13,263 nucleotides of DNA, from NCBI GenBank assembly GCA_028679325.1, contig JAJRBS010000189.1, forward strand, positions 1 through 13,263. The letters are read 5' to 3'. Below the pieces are notes generated by a model, which worked only from the letters and a program-made list of their open reading frames with translations, did not search any database and was not told the DNA's origin. This stretch comes from Methanoregulaceae archaeon (GTDB lineage Archaea; Halobacteriota; Methanomicrobia; Methanomicrobiales; Methanospirillaceae). Numbering within the stretch: the stretch's first letter is position 1; each line of letters starts with the position of its first letter. The position numbers and the translations under genes were made by a program. Below are positions 1 through 6,019 of this stretch, piece by piece.

Positions 1-165
1 CAAAAATCGATCACTATTGACGTACCATATTCTTTGAACAACGCTGTTAATCTCGGAGTACTTTCCGGCATAAAGTTACTTTCGGATCTACTGGCTCTGG
101 TTAAAAACTCAGATAACCTAAGACACAATCTCCGAACCCTCAGCCACTTTGGAAACCTTCGGCAT
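1..165 (-). pseudogene. 5' part of an unrecognised, apparently frameshifted gene running off the left edge
   Basis: An ATG at 165 opens a 15-residue reading frame (MPKVSKVAEGSEIVS) that ends at a TAG at 120-118. A second minus-strand frame is free of stops from about 209 down to base 1. From about position 128 it reads like ordinary protein, including FMPESTPRLTALF and KEYGTSIVIDF at the window edge. A TATA-like box lies about 45 bases upstream of the ATG, as expected for a real gene start. The simplest reading is a gene with a frameshift near 118-130, whether a decayed gene, a sequencing error or a programmed shift. A mobile-element transposase is one possibility, but I do not recognise the family. 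An alternative is an intact ORF starting at the ATG at 71. Confidence is low because only about 55 codons are visible. Confidence 0.35.
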
Positions 166-207
166 ACCCAGGTCCTAACCAAAATAGTTGCCGGAGGCTT
201 ACGTTTT

Positions 208-215
208 TTTTATAT
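208..215 (-). promoter_or_regulatory. TATA-like box for the minus-strand gene starting at 165
   Basis: The minus strand reads ATATAAAA followed by more A's. It lies between the end of nfo and the ATG at 165. A start of transcription about 25 bases downstream would fall near 185, leaving a leader of about 20 bases. The eight T's on the plus strand are the complement of this element. Confidence 0.35.
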
Positions 216-236
216 CGGTCAAGGTGAGAGAGCACG

Positions 237-1088
237 TTACAGCATTCTCTCCGCCAGCTCACGCACCTTCAGGATATTTGCGGAGTCATTCCGCCGCTCA
301 TCCACAGGCGTCTCGCAGATGAGGGGCCGGGAACGGAAAAACTCGTTTGAAAGGATCCGGACAAAGCCATCTTCACCAATATTGCCCATCCCAATATGCT
401 CATGCCGGTCCAATCCCTTTCCCAGTTGCCCCCGGGAATCGTTCAGGTGGATAAGTCTGCATCTCCCGAGGCCTATGAGATCATCGAAACTACTAAGAGT
501 AAATTCAAGGCCATGTTCTGTGGAGAGGTCGTACCCGGCCCCGAATGCATGGCAGGTATCAAGGCAGACACCGACCCGATCCTTTTTTTCAATACAATCC
601 AAGACTGCCGTTATATCTTCAAAACTGCTTCCTACAGCGTTCTTCTCACCTGCAGTGTTTTCGAGCAGGAGCATGACTCCCTCTTCGGTTTCAGAAAGGC
701 AATCATTGATCGCGGTGATGACCTGGACCCTGGCTTTCGTCATCCCCTCTCCCTTGTGGTGCCCGAGATGGGTAACAAGATAGGGAATGCCGAGGATACT
801 GCATCGCGAGAGTTCGGCCGAGAGGGCAGCTACGGATTTGTCGTACACATCACGGTTTCCTGTCGCAAGGTTGGGAAGGTAAGGCATATGGTCGACGGGC
901 GGAGAGAGCCCGCTTATCCGGACATTGTCCCGGAACGCTGCTGCCTCATCCGGATTGAGATCCCTGAAACCCCAGCCACGGGGGTTTCGTGAGAAGATCT
1001 GGAAGGTGTCACATCCTGCCTCTTTTGCCCTTCCCACTGAAAGAGCGATCGATCCCGCTATCGAGACATGCACACCGACATTGACCAT
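237..1088 (-). CDS. nfo: Endonuclease IV (apurinic/apyrimidinic endonuclease)
   Basis: This is a DNA base-excision-repair enzyme that cleaves the backbone 5' of abasic sites. It is a 283-residue TIM-barrel protein of normal family length. All nine zinc ligands known from the E. coli enzyme are visible with a constant offset of two: His67, His107, Glu143, Asp177, His180, His214, Asp227, His229 and Glu259. They sit in the family motifs LLLENTAGEKN (140-150), GVCLDTCHAFGAGYD (173-187), LIHLNDSRG (212-220) and RHEHIG (228-233). The ATG at 1088 opens directly into MVNVGVHVSIAGS, the usual N-terminus. The gene stands alone, separated from the aks operon by about 350 bases, and probably uses the TATA-like element at 1214-1221. 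It ends in TAA. The identification is secure. Confidence 0.97.
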   Translation of the reverse strand: MVNVGVHVSIAGSIALSVGRAKEAGCDTFQIFSRNPRGWGFRDLNPDEAAAFRDNVRISGLSPPVDHMPYLPNLATGNRDVYDKSVAALSAELSRCSILGIPYLVTHLGHHKGEGMTKARVQVITAINDCLSETEEGVMLLLENTAGEKNAVGSSFEDITAVLDCIEKKDRVGVCLDTCHAFGAGYDLSTEHGLEFTLSSFDDLIGLGRCRLIHLNDSRGQLGKGLDRHEHIGMGNIGEDGFVRILSNEFFRSRPLICETPVDERRNDSANILKVRELAERML

Positions 1089-1190
1089 AAAATCTTTCCA
1101 AGGGAATGTTGGTGGTCACAGGTTCAGATAATACCTGCTGTTTCTCACTCAATGACAGGGAAGATCGATCATGATACTTCCCGAAAACCA

Positions 1191-1223
1191 GGTTGAACCG
1201 GGGATATCCCCATAATATAAATA
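1191..1223 (-). promoter_or_regulatory. Putative nfo promoter with two adjacent palindromes
   Basis: On the minus strand the TATA-like sequence TTTATATT occupies 1214-1221, giving a predicted start near 1190 and a leader of about 100 bases to nfo. The same AT block reads TATAAATA on the plus strand (1216-1223), so it could also serve a plus-strand transcript. Touching it is the perfect 12-base palindrome GGGGATATCCCC (1200-1211), preceded by GGTTGAACC (1191-1199), an inverted repeat with a one-base centre. Palindromes between a TATA box and the start of transcription are typical positions for archaeal repressor operators. This role is inferred from position only. Confidence 0.4.
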
Positions 1224-1291
1224 CGGAATCCCATAGATGGCGTTACCGGTAAGAAAGGGTTGCCACAAAGCCCTGATTACCCGGAGGCACC

Positions 1292-1417
1292 ATGCGGCCC
1301 GGCCGGTTCTGCCTCACCGGCGGCCGCACGTGCTGCATGCCTTCGAAGCCTTGGAGTGCCATGAAATGGATCATCAGTCGCGTTCGTTCGATGCCAGAAG
1401 ACAGCAATAGGGGATAG
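1292..1417 (+). CDS. Possible 41-residue small protein
   Basis: The ATG at 1292 is preceded by GGAGG (1283-1287) four bases upstream, a spacing common in methanogens, and the ORF ends in TAG just where the terminator stem begins. The product starts MRPGRFCLTGGRTCCM, has three Cys (7, 14, 15), is basic and has no recognisable domain. It competes with an ncRNA reading because much of its 5' end lies in a strong hairpin. There is no evidence of conservation, so it should be treated as a candidate only. Confidence 0.2.
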   Translation: MRPGRFCLTGGRTCCMPSKPWSAMKWIISRVRSMPEDSNRG

Positions 1418-1445
1418 GACCACAACCCTATCCGATACATTTTTT
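1412..1445 (+). terminator. Hairpin plus T6 terminator, plus-strand direction
   Basis: GGATAGG (1412-1418) pairs perfectly with CCTATCC (1427-1433) across an eight-base loop, and TTTTTT follows at 1440-1445. In the opposite direction the stem is not followed by a T-run, so it suits a plus-strand transcript better than the end of aksF. It nevertheless starts about 10 bases beyond the aksF stop and might stabilise the 3' end of that message. Confidence 0.5.
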
Positions 1446-2415
1446 AAACGCACTTCAGAAGGGCGATCAGTTCGTTGCAGACTTTTTTTGAAAAATCCTT
1501 CGTCCCACAGGTTCCGCCGAGGTCACGGGTCCTTATTCCGCAGGCAAGAGTATTCTTCACTGCCTGTTCGATGAGGCCTGAAGACTCCTCATCCCCGGTA
1601 AAAGCAAGGAGCATGGCAGCGCTCCTCATCGCTGCAATCGGATTCGCCGTGTCGCTTCCGGCGATATCGGGGGCGCTGCCATGGACAGGCTCAAAGAGGG
1701 CATGACCGTCGCCGATGTTTCCGCTGGGAAGAAGTCCCAGGCCCCCCACCAGATAGGCAGTCACATCTGATAGAATATCCCCAAACATGTTGGTTGTGAC
1801 TATGATATCATACCTCTCAGGATGCATAAGCACGTCAAGGCAGAGTGAATCAATGTAGCACTCTCTAAATGAGACCAGATGTTCGCGGGCGACACCGATG
1901 CAGATGTCCCGGAAGAAGACATCGGATTTGAGAACGTTCGCTTTATGACCAATAGTAAGATTTCTGCGGCTTCCCGCCAGCTTGCAGGCATGACGGGCAA
2001 TCCTCTCGCTCCCCTTCCTTGTAAGACACCGGAGGGTGCAAGCAGAATCCGCCTCGATCTTTTCGATCCCGGAATAGAGGCCTTCAGTGTTTTCCCTGAC
2101 AACGATGATATCAAACCCCTCGCCCCAGACAGGCCTGATGTTCGCGTAGAGGTCAAGCTCTTTCCGGATCCTCACGATAACGCTCTTATACCCGGGATCG
2201 GGTGGTGTGGTGACGGCCCCAAAAAGGATAGCATCGGCTGACGCAAGAAGGCTGATATCCTCATCGGTTACAGCCTCCCCGCTTCTTACCCATCTTCCAT
2301 AGCCGACTTCCACCGGAAAGAATTCAATGTCGGGTCTGATGACCTCGAGGAGCCTGCAGGCAGGCGGGATGACCTCCGGGCCAATGCCGTCCCCTTCCAC
2401 CACGGCAACCTTCAT
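1444..2415 (-). CDS. aksF: Homoisocitrate / 3-isopropylmalate dehydrogenase family enzyme
   Basis: This is an NAD(P)-linked beta-decarboxylating dehydrogenase, predicted to oxidise (homo)n-isocitrates to the longer 2-oxoacid in the aks cycle of coenzyme B synthesis. The protein has 323 residues. Visible motifs are EGDGIGPEV (7-15), the substrate-loop arginines R82, R84 and R94, RENTEGLYSG (107-116), GHKANVLK (156-163), the metal-binding FGDILSD (211-217) and the cofactor-binding EPVHGSAPDIAG (242-253). The ATG at 2415 is chosen over an in-frame upstream start because it opens directly into MKVAVVEGDG. It also has GGAGG nine bases upstream and overlaps the stop of the preceding gene as ATGA. 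Sequence alone does not separate AksF from LeuB. The neighbouring aksA, aksD and aksE argue for AksF, and dual use in leucine synthesis is possible. Confidence 0.85.
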   Translation of the reverse strand: MKVAVVEGDGIGPEVIPPACRLLEVIRPDIEFFPVEVGYGRWVRSGEAVTDEDISLLASADAILFGAVTTPPDPGYKSVIVRIRKELDLYANIRPVWGEGFDIIVVRENTEGLYSGIEKIEADSACTLRCLTRKGSERIARHACKLAGSRRNLTIGHKANVLKSDVFFRDICIGVAREHLVSFRECYIDSLCLDVLMHPERYDIIVTTNMFGDILSDVTAYLVGGLGLLPSGNIGDGHALFEPVHGSAPDIAGSDTANPIAAMRSAAMLLAFTGDEESSGLIEQAVKNTLACGIRTRDLGGTCGTKDFSKKVCNELIALLKCV

Positions 2416-3215
2416 TCCCGGTCCCTCCATCCGGAAACCAGGCACTGCACAGCTGAGAAGATCTCGAACGGAGAAGCACCCCAATGGACCACTGTTCCAA
2501 AAAAGTCACCGTATTCTCCGATTCCCTCTCTCTCTCTCCTGCAGCAACGGGTGATGAACGGCTCTTCGGATACCATGGTTAGCGGGCAAATTTCGGTGAC
2601 CTGAAAAACGTCTCCATAGCATTCACGAAGCAGCTCCCGGCCTGTCCGACAGCCGGCAACCGTCTCCCCCCCTTTCATGCAATCGGCATCGAGCGTCCTC
2701 GTGAATCCCGCTGCCCTGCAAGGGTAAACGTCGGCATCGATACGGGAGATATCCCGCAACCGGTGATCGAATGTGATATCAAGCTCGGAGAAGATCCCCG
2801 TCTCTTGGAGCTCTTCAAGTGTAGCCGAAAGGCTTGGCCGGGGCGGGATAACGTCATAGACAAAAATAGTCTGGAATACCGAAGGATCAGGATCAAGGAC
2901 GAATGTGAGATGCTCGTCCAGGCCCGTGAACAGCGTACATCTTTTTCCGGATTCTGAAGCCAGACGGACGAGTCTGGAACGATCATTGAGCTGGACCCTC
3001 TCTGGGTACCAGGTAACATCCGTGGGGTTGGCGAGCACCCGGACCTCGTCTACGGTGCGTAAAAGTCCCGTCCCTTCCTTTCCCTGAACAACATCAAGCA
3101 CCTCCGGGCCTTCAGGGGTTTCATGAACAAGGTAGCGAGAGAGGAAGTAAACGCGATCTCCGCAGGGACGAGTCGAGGCATAACCCACCTCCTTACAATG
3201 TCGGGGAAAGATCAT
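2412..3215 (-). CDS. Cys-rich protein of unknown function embedded in the aks operon
   Basis: I do not recognise a named family for this 267-residue protein. It looks soluble, with no signal peptide or membrane segment. It contains eleven cysteines (7, 18, 93, 166, 179, 189, 199, 210, 224, 225, 258), eight of them in the C-terminal 105 residues. The C-terminal part includes VYPCRAAGF, a stretch with spaced Cys and Gly, EICPLTMVSEEPFITRCC and an acidic/aromatic tail. This spacing could bind metal or an Fe-S cluster but fits no standard motif. It is coupled on both sides by ATGA overlaps: its ATG at 3215 overlaps the aksE stop, with GGAGG ten bases upstream, and its stop overlaps the aksF start. 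Its place between homoaconitase and homoisocitrate dehydrogenase points to a role in coenzyme B synthesis or maturation of an Fe-S enzyme there; this is inference. Confidence 0.85.
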   Translation of the reverse strand: MIFPRHCKEVGYASTRPCGDRVYFLSRYLVHETPEGPEVLDVVQGKEGTGLLRTVDEVRVLANPTDVTWYPERVQLNDRSRLVRLASESGKRCTLFTGLDEHLTFVLDPDPSVFQTIFVYDVIPPRPSLSATLEELQETGIFSELDITFDHRLRDISRIDADVYPCRAAGFTRTLDADCMKGGETVAGCRTGRELLRECYGDVFQVTEICPLTMVSEEPFITRCCRREREGIGEYGDFFGTVVHWGASPFEIFSAVQCLVSGWRDRE

Positions 3216-3682
3216 TTTTTCTTCCTCCAGAACTCAACCAGTCCTCCGGAGGAGAGAATATCCAACATCCGGGCAGATAAAGGGGCAACAGGCCTTTCCA
3301 GGCTTTCTGAGCAGACTCTGCCTGAAGTGAGGTCGATGACCACCCTTTCACCATCCCTGCAGGGGAGATCGGCCTCGGCCAGAGGAAGACCGATATTGAT
3401 GGCGTTTCGAAAGAAGATCCGGGCAAACGATGGGGCTATAACCCCCCTTACTCCTGCCTCCTTCAAGGCTACTGCCGCCTGTTCCCGTGATGACCCACAG
3501 CCGAAATTCTTCCCTGCAACAATCACCGCTCCGTTCAGCCGTCCGGAAAGTGCGGGATCAAGATCCTCAAACACCTTTTTTGCCCAGATGCTCCTGTCCT
3601 TGGTCCGAAGATACCTCCCGGCAATTATGAGGTCAGTATCAATGTCTGGCGGCAGGCAAACTGCAGGTCCTTCGATCCTCAT
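3212..3682 (-). CDS. aksE: Homoaconitase small subunit
   Basis: This is the swivel-domain subunit of the methanogen homoaconitase, which dehydrates and rehydrates homocitrate, dihomocitrate and trihomocitrate together with the adjacent large subunit. It has 156 residues, usual for this LeuD/HacB family. Motifs are PPDIDTDLIIAGRYLRT (11-27), GKNFGCGSSREQA (57-69) and IAPSFARIFFRNAINIG (82-98). The YLRT loop, with Arg at exactly residue 26, is the known marker of homoaconitase in Methanocaldococcus jannaschii; isopropylmalate isomerase has YLVY there. The ATG at 3682 is chosen because it has AGGAG eight bases upstream and lies two bases after the large-subunit stop. An in-frame start 21 bases earlier would overlap that gene. 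It overlaps the downstream unknown gene by ATGA. Confidence 0.92.
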   Translation of the reverse strand: MRIEGPAVCLPPDIDTDLIIAGRYLRTKDRSIWAKKVFEDLDPALSGRLNGAVIVAGKNFGCGSSREQAAVALKEAGVRGVIAPSFARIFFRNAINIGLPLAEADLPCRDGERVVIDLTSGRVCSESLERPVAPLSARMLDILSSGGLVEFWRKKK

Positions 3683-3684
3683 TA

Positions 3685-4893
3685 TCAGTCTCCTGCGATG
3701 CAAATCTCACCGGCTACGGCACTTGCGGCGGCTGTTGACACCGATGAAAGATAGATCTCGCCGCCGACACCCATGCGGTTCCGGAAGTTGCGGTTCGAGG
3801 TTGAAAGACAGACCTCTCCTTCACCAACCACCCCCATATGAGCCCCGAGGCAGGGTCCGCAACCGGGTGGAAGAACTGTGCATCCTGCAGCGAGGATATC
3901 CATCAGGAGGCCGGTTTTTACAGCGTTCTCAAGAACCTTCCGCGAGGCCGGGGCGACAATTGTCCGGACTTTTACACGCTTCCCCCTGACGATATTCGCG
4001 AAACGGGAGAGATCTTCAGATCGACCGTTCGTGCAAGTGCCGACAAAGACCTGGTCAAGCTCGAGGCCGGCGAGGTCAGAGACCGGTCTGATAGTATCTA
4101 CTCTTGGAGGGACCGCAACAACCGGGACTATTTCCCCGGCATCAAAATGATATTCCACCCGGTAATTGCAGTCTCCCTGCTCCTGGGGCATGACCCTGTG
4201 TCCGAAAGACCCGAGATGTCGCCGGGTCACGTGATCCGCATAGAAAAGTCCGGCTTTGGCACCTGTTTCGACTGCCAGGTTGGAGAGGGTGAGTCGTGAG
4301 TCCATGGAAAGGCCAGACACCCCTTCACCGATGAACTCCAGGGAATGGTAAGAGGCCCCATCCATGCCAAGGCGTGAAACATAGGTCAGGGCCAGGTCCT
4401 TTGCTTCCACCGAACCGCTAAGACTCCCGGTAAGGTGGATCCCGATGGAGTCGGGCACTCGAAACCATGTCGTCCCGGAGGCCCAGACTGCAGCCATATC
4501 CGTTGCCCCGACACCTGTTGCGAATGCTCCGAAGGCGCCGAGGGTGCAGGTGTGGGAATCCGCCCCTACCACTATCTCTCCCGGCAATGCATTTCCTTCA
4601 GCCATCAGCTGATGGCAGATGCCGCCTCCAATATCAGAGAAATGGAGACCCGCATGACGTGCAAAGTCACGAAGTTCGTGCTGCAGGTCGGCTGTCGTCG
4701 AATTGTTCGCCGGGACAATATGATCGAACAAGACAAAGAGACATTCCGGGCAGGAGATCCCGCTTCCGCCAAGGGCCTTCCAGGTCTCGAGTGTGAGGAC
4801 ACCGGTCCCATCGTGCACGTAGGCCCGGTCAACCCGGCGATCAACATATTCACCGGCTGGTGCTCCAAGTATCTGTTCGGAAAGGGTGGTCAT
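3685..4893 (-). CDS. aksD: Homoaconitase large subunit (Fe-S hydro-lyase)
   Basis: This is the catalytic subunit of the aconitase-family isomerase; with AksE it converts (homo)n-citrates to (homo)n-isocitrates. The protein has 402 residues, normal for the archaeal LeuC/HacA type. The three [4Fe-4S] ligands are seen as Cys287 in VGTCTNGR and Cys345/Cys348 in PPGCGPCLG. Other family signatures are VGADSHTCTLGAFG (109-122), STSNRNFRNRMG (364-375) and the terminal GGEIYLSSVSTAAASA. The ATG at 4893 lies one base after the aksA stop, with GGAG seven bases upstream. Large subunits of isopropylmalate isomerase and homoaconitase are hard to separate by sequence. The call rests on the partner's YLRT loop and on aksA. 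Confidence 0.9.
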   Translation of the reverse strand: MTTLSEQILGAPAGEYVDRRVDRAYVHDGTGVLTLETWKALGGSGISCPECLFVLFDHIVPANNSTTADLQHELRDFARHAGLHFSDIGGGICHQLMAEGNALPGEIVVGADSHTCTLGAFGAFATGVGATDMAAVWASGTTWFRVPDSIGIHLTGSLSGSVEAKDLALTYVSRLGMDGASYHSLEFIGEGVSGLSMDSRLTLSNLAVETGAKAGLFYADHVTRRHLGSFGHRVMPQEQGDCNYRVEYHFDAGEIVPVVAVPPRVDTIRPVSDLAGLELDQVFVGTCTNGRSEDLSRFANIVRGKRVKVRTIVAPASRKVLENAVKTGLLMDILAAGCTVLPPGCGPCLGAHMGVVGEGEVCLSTSNRNFRNRMGVGGEIYLSSVSTAAASAVAGEICIAGD

Positions 4894-4894
4894 A

Positions 4895-6019
4895 TCACGG
4901 CTCCTTCCTGGCGTGCCGGATAAGGGCTGTCAGGGTCTCAGGGGTGATCCCGATCTTGCTCTCCCCAAGCTCCTTTACCTCATCGAGAACCTTGCAGATC
5001 TGCTGCTCATTGAGCTGGTAACCGAGAGTAGCCACGACATGCTCAAGCGCTTTCTTCCCGGTGTGTTTCCCGAGAATGAACTGGCGTTCGCCGCCGACCA
5101 TTTCCGGCATGAAATATTCATAGGTCCGGGGATCCTCGAGGATTGCGGCAATATGTATTCCGCTCTCGTGGGAGAAAGCATGCTCTCCCACCACCGGTTT
5201 GGTCTTCTGGAGATGGATTCCCGAACAGGTTTCGACCAGCTGCGAGAGCCCGTGCAGATGAGAAAGGTCATAGCGATCTATCCCGCCCTTCATACGGAGG
5301 ATTACAAGCACTTCCTCAAGAGCTGCGTTCCCTGCTCTTTCCCCGATGCCGTTGACTGTGGTATGGAGCTGGAAAGCCCCAGCCTCCGCTGCGGTGATAG
5401 TGTTGGCTGTGGCGCAACCCATATCGTTGTGGCAATGAGCACAGAGAGGTTTTTTCACAGACGAGACAAGGTCCCTCATCAGCTCGAACATCTCGGTTGG
5501 AACCAGGCATCCGACGGTGTCTGCAAAACTCAACAGGTCTGCGCCACGTTCCTCCCCAGCACGGTAAAACTCCTTTAGGAATGAAATATCAGTCCGGGAG
5601 GCATCTTCTGCGGCGAAACGTATCTGCATGCCATGGTCGCGGGCCAGATCAATCATCTCCAGAGCCCCTGCAAGAACCTCTTCTCTCGGTTTCCGGAACT
5701 TGTGCTTGATGTGGAGGTCCGATGTGGCAATGAAGATGCTGACCATATCGACGTCACAATCAATGGCGGCCTCGATATCTCCCGTCCTGGCACGCGCGAG
5801 GCAGCAGATCCGGGCATCAAGCCCCATCCGGGATATACTGGCAACGCAATCCTTCTCATAGGGTGAGACGCTCGGAAAACCGGCCTCGATAACCTCAACC
5901 CCGATTTCATCGAGTTTTTGGGCGATACTTTGTTTCTCTTCGCAGGTAAAGGATACGCCGGGGGTCTGCTCCCCGTCACGTAACGTCGTGTCACAGATCT
6001 CAACATTCCACGATTTCAT
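4895..6019 (-). CDS. aksA: Homocitrate synthase (2-oxoacid elongation for coenzyme B)
   Basis: This enzyme condenses acetyl-CoA with 2-oxoglutarate, and in methanogens also with 2-oxoadipate and 2-oxopimelate, as the entry reaction of each elongation round. It is a 374-residue member of the DRE-TIM family. It shows DTTLRDGEQTPG (10-21) with the catalytic Arg14 and metal ligand Asp15, the metal-binding HCHND (195-199), NGIGERAGN (223-231) and the C-terminal GKHTGKKAL. The FADTVG motif (165-170) resembles homocitrate synthase/NifV proteins, whereas isopropylmalate synthases usually have IPDTVG. No C-terminal LeuA regulatory domain is present, so leucine feedback is not expected. Its ATG lies 20 bases inside the preceding TPP-enzyme gene, with a GGAAGG-type SD. 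Citramalate or isopropylmalate synthase is the less likely alternative. Confidence 0.9.
   Translation of the reverse strand: MKSWNVEICDTTLRDGEQTPGVSFTCEEKQSIAQKLDEIGVEVIEAGFPSVSPYEKDCVASISRMGLDARICCLARARTGDIEAAIDCDVDMVSIFIATSDLHIKHKFRKPREEVLAGALEMIDLARDHGMQIRFAAEDASRTDISFLKEFYRAGEERGADLLSFADTVGCLVPTEMFELMRDLVSSVKKPLCAHCHNDMGCATANTITAAEAGAFQLHTTVNGIGERAGNAALEEVLVILRMKGGIDRYDLSHLHGLSQLVETCSGIHLQKTKPVVGEHAFSHESGIHIAAILEDPRTYEYFMPEMVGGERQFILGKHTGKKALEHVVATLGYQLNEQQICKVLDEVKELGESKIGITPETLTALIRHARKEP

Larger units (their letters stand above)
1243..1445 (+). ncRNA. Candidate small structured transcript between nfo and aksF
   Basis: No family is recognised. Three features suggest an independent plus-strand transcript. 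A TATA-like element at 1216-1223 predicts a start near 1243-1248. A strong GC hairpin pairs 1294-1306 with 1317-1327: 11 base pairs with a two-base bulge and a ten-base loop, extendable by GCAC (1287-1290) with GTGC (1330-1333). At the 3' end a perfect 7-bp stem is followed by T6. The hairpin would cover part of the SD and start codon of the 41-codon ORF starting at 1292, which favours a structural RNA or a translationally controlled leader. The boundaries are estimates. Confidence 0.35.

Noticed and set aside
204..211. Run of eight T's on the plus strand as a terminator
   Set aside because: No plus-strand gene ends here. On the minus strand it is the A-run of a TATA-like element before the ATG at 165.
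34..783. Long plus-strand ORF near the left edge
   Set aside because: It is antisense to nfo, rich in Ser and Arg, with no domain; the nfo frame carries all catalytic residues.
1243..1440. 65-codon minus-strand ORF directly after aksF
   Set aside because: No ribosome-binding site, runs through the hairpin structures, and its composition is not protein-like; the plus-strand signals explain the region better.
2523..2538. CT dinucleotide tract as a phase-variable repeat
   Set aside because: It is short and encodes a RERE-type stretch in frame within the unknown aks-operon protein; nothing suggests slippage control.
3123..3989. 288-codon plus-strand ORF
   Set aside because: Antisense to aksE and aksD, with a low-complexity Ser/Arg product, typical of a shadow frame in GC-rich DNA.
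1444..6019. Leucine biosynthesis operon (leuA, leuC, leuD, leuB)
   Set aside because: The small subunit has the homoaconitase YLRT loop, and the synthase has FADTVG and lacks the LeuA regulatory domain, so the aks assignment fits better. Overlap with leucine synthesis at the dehydrogenase step is not excluded.
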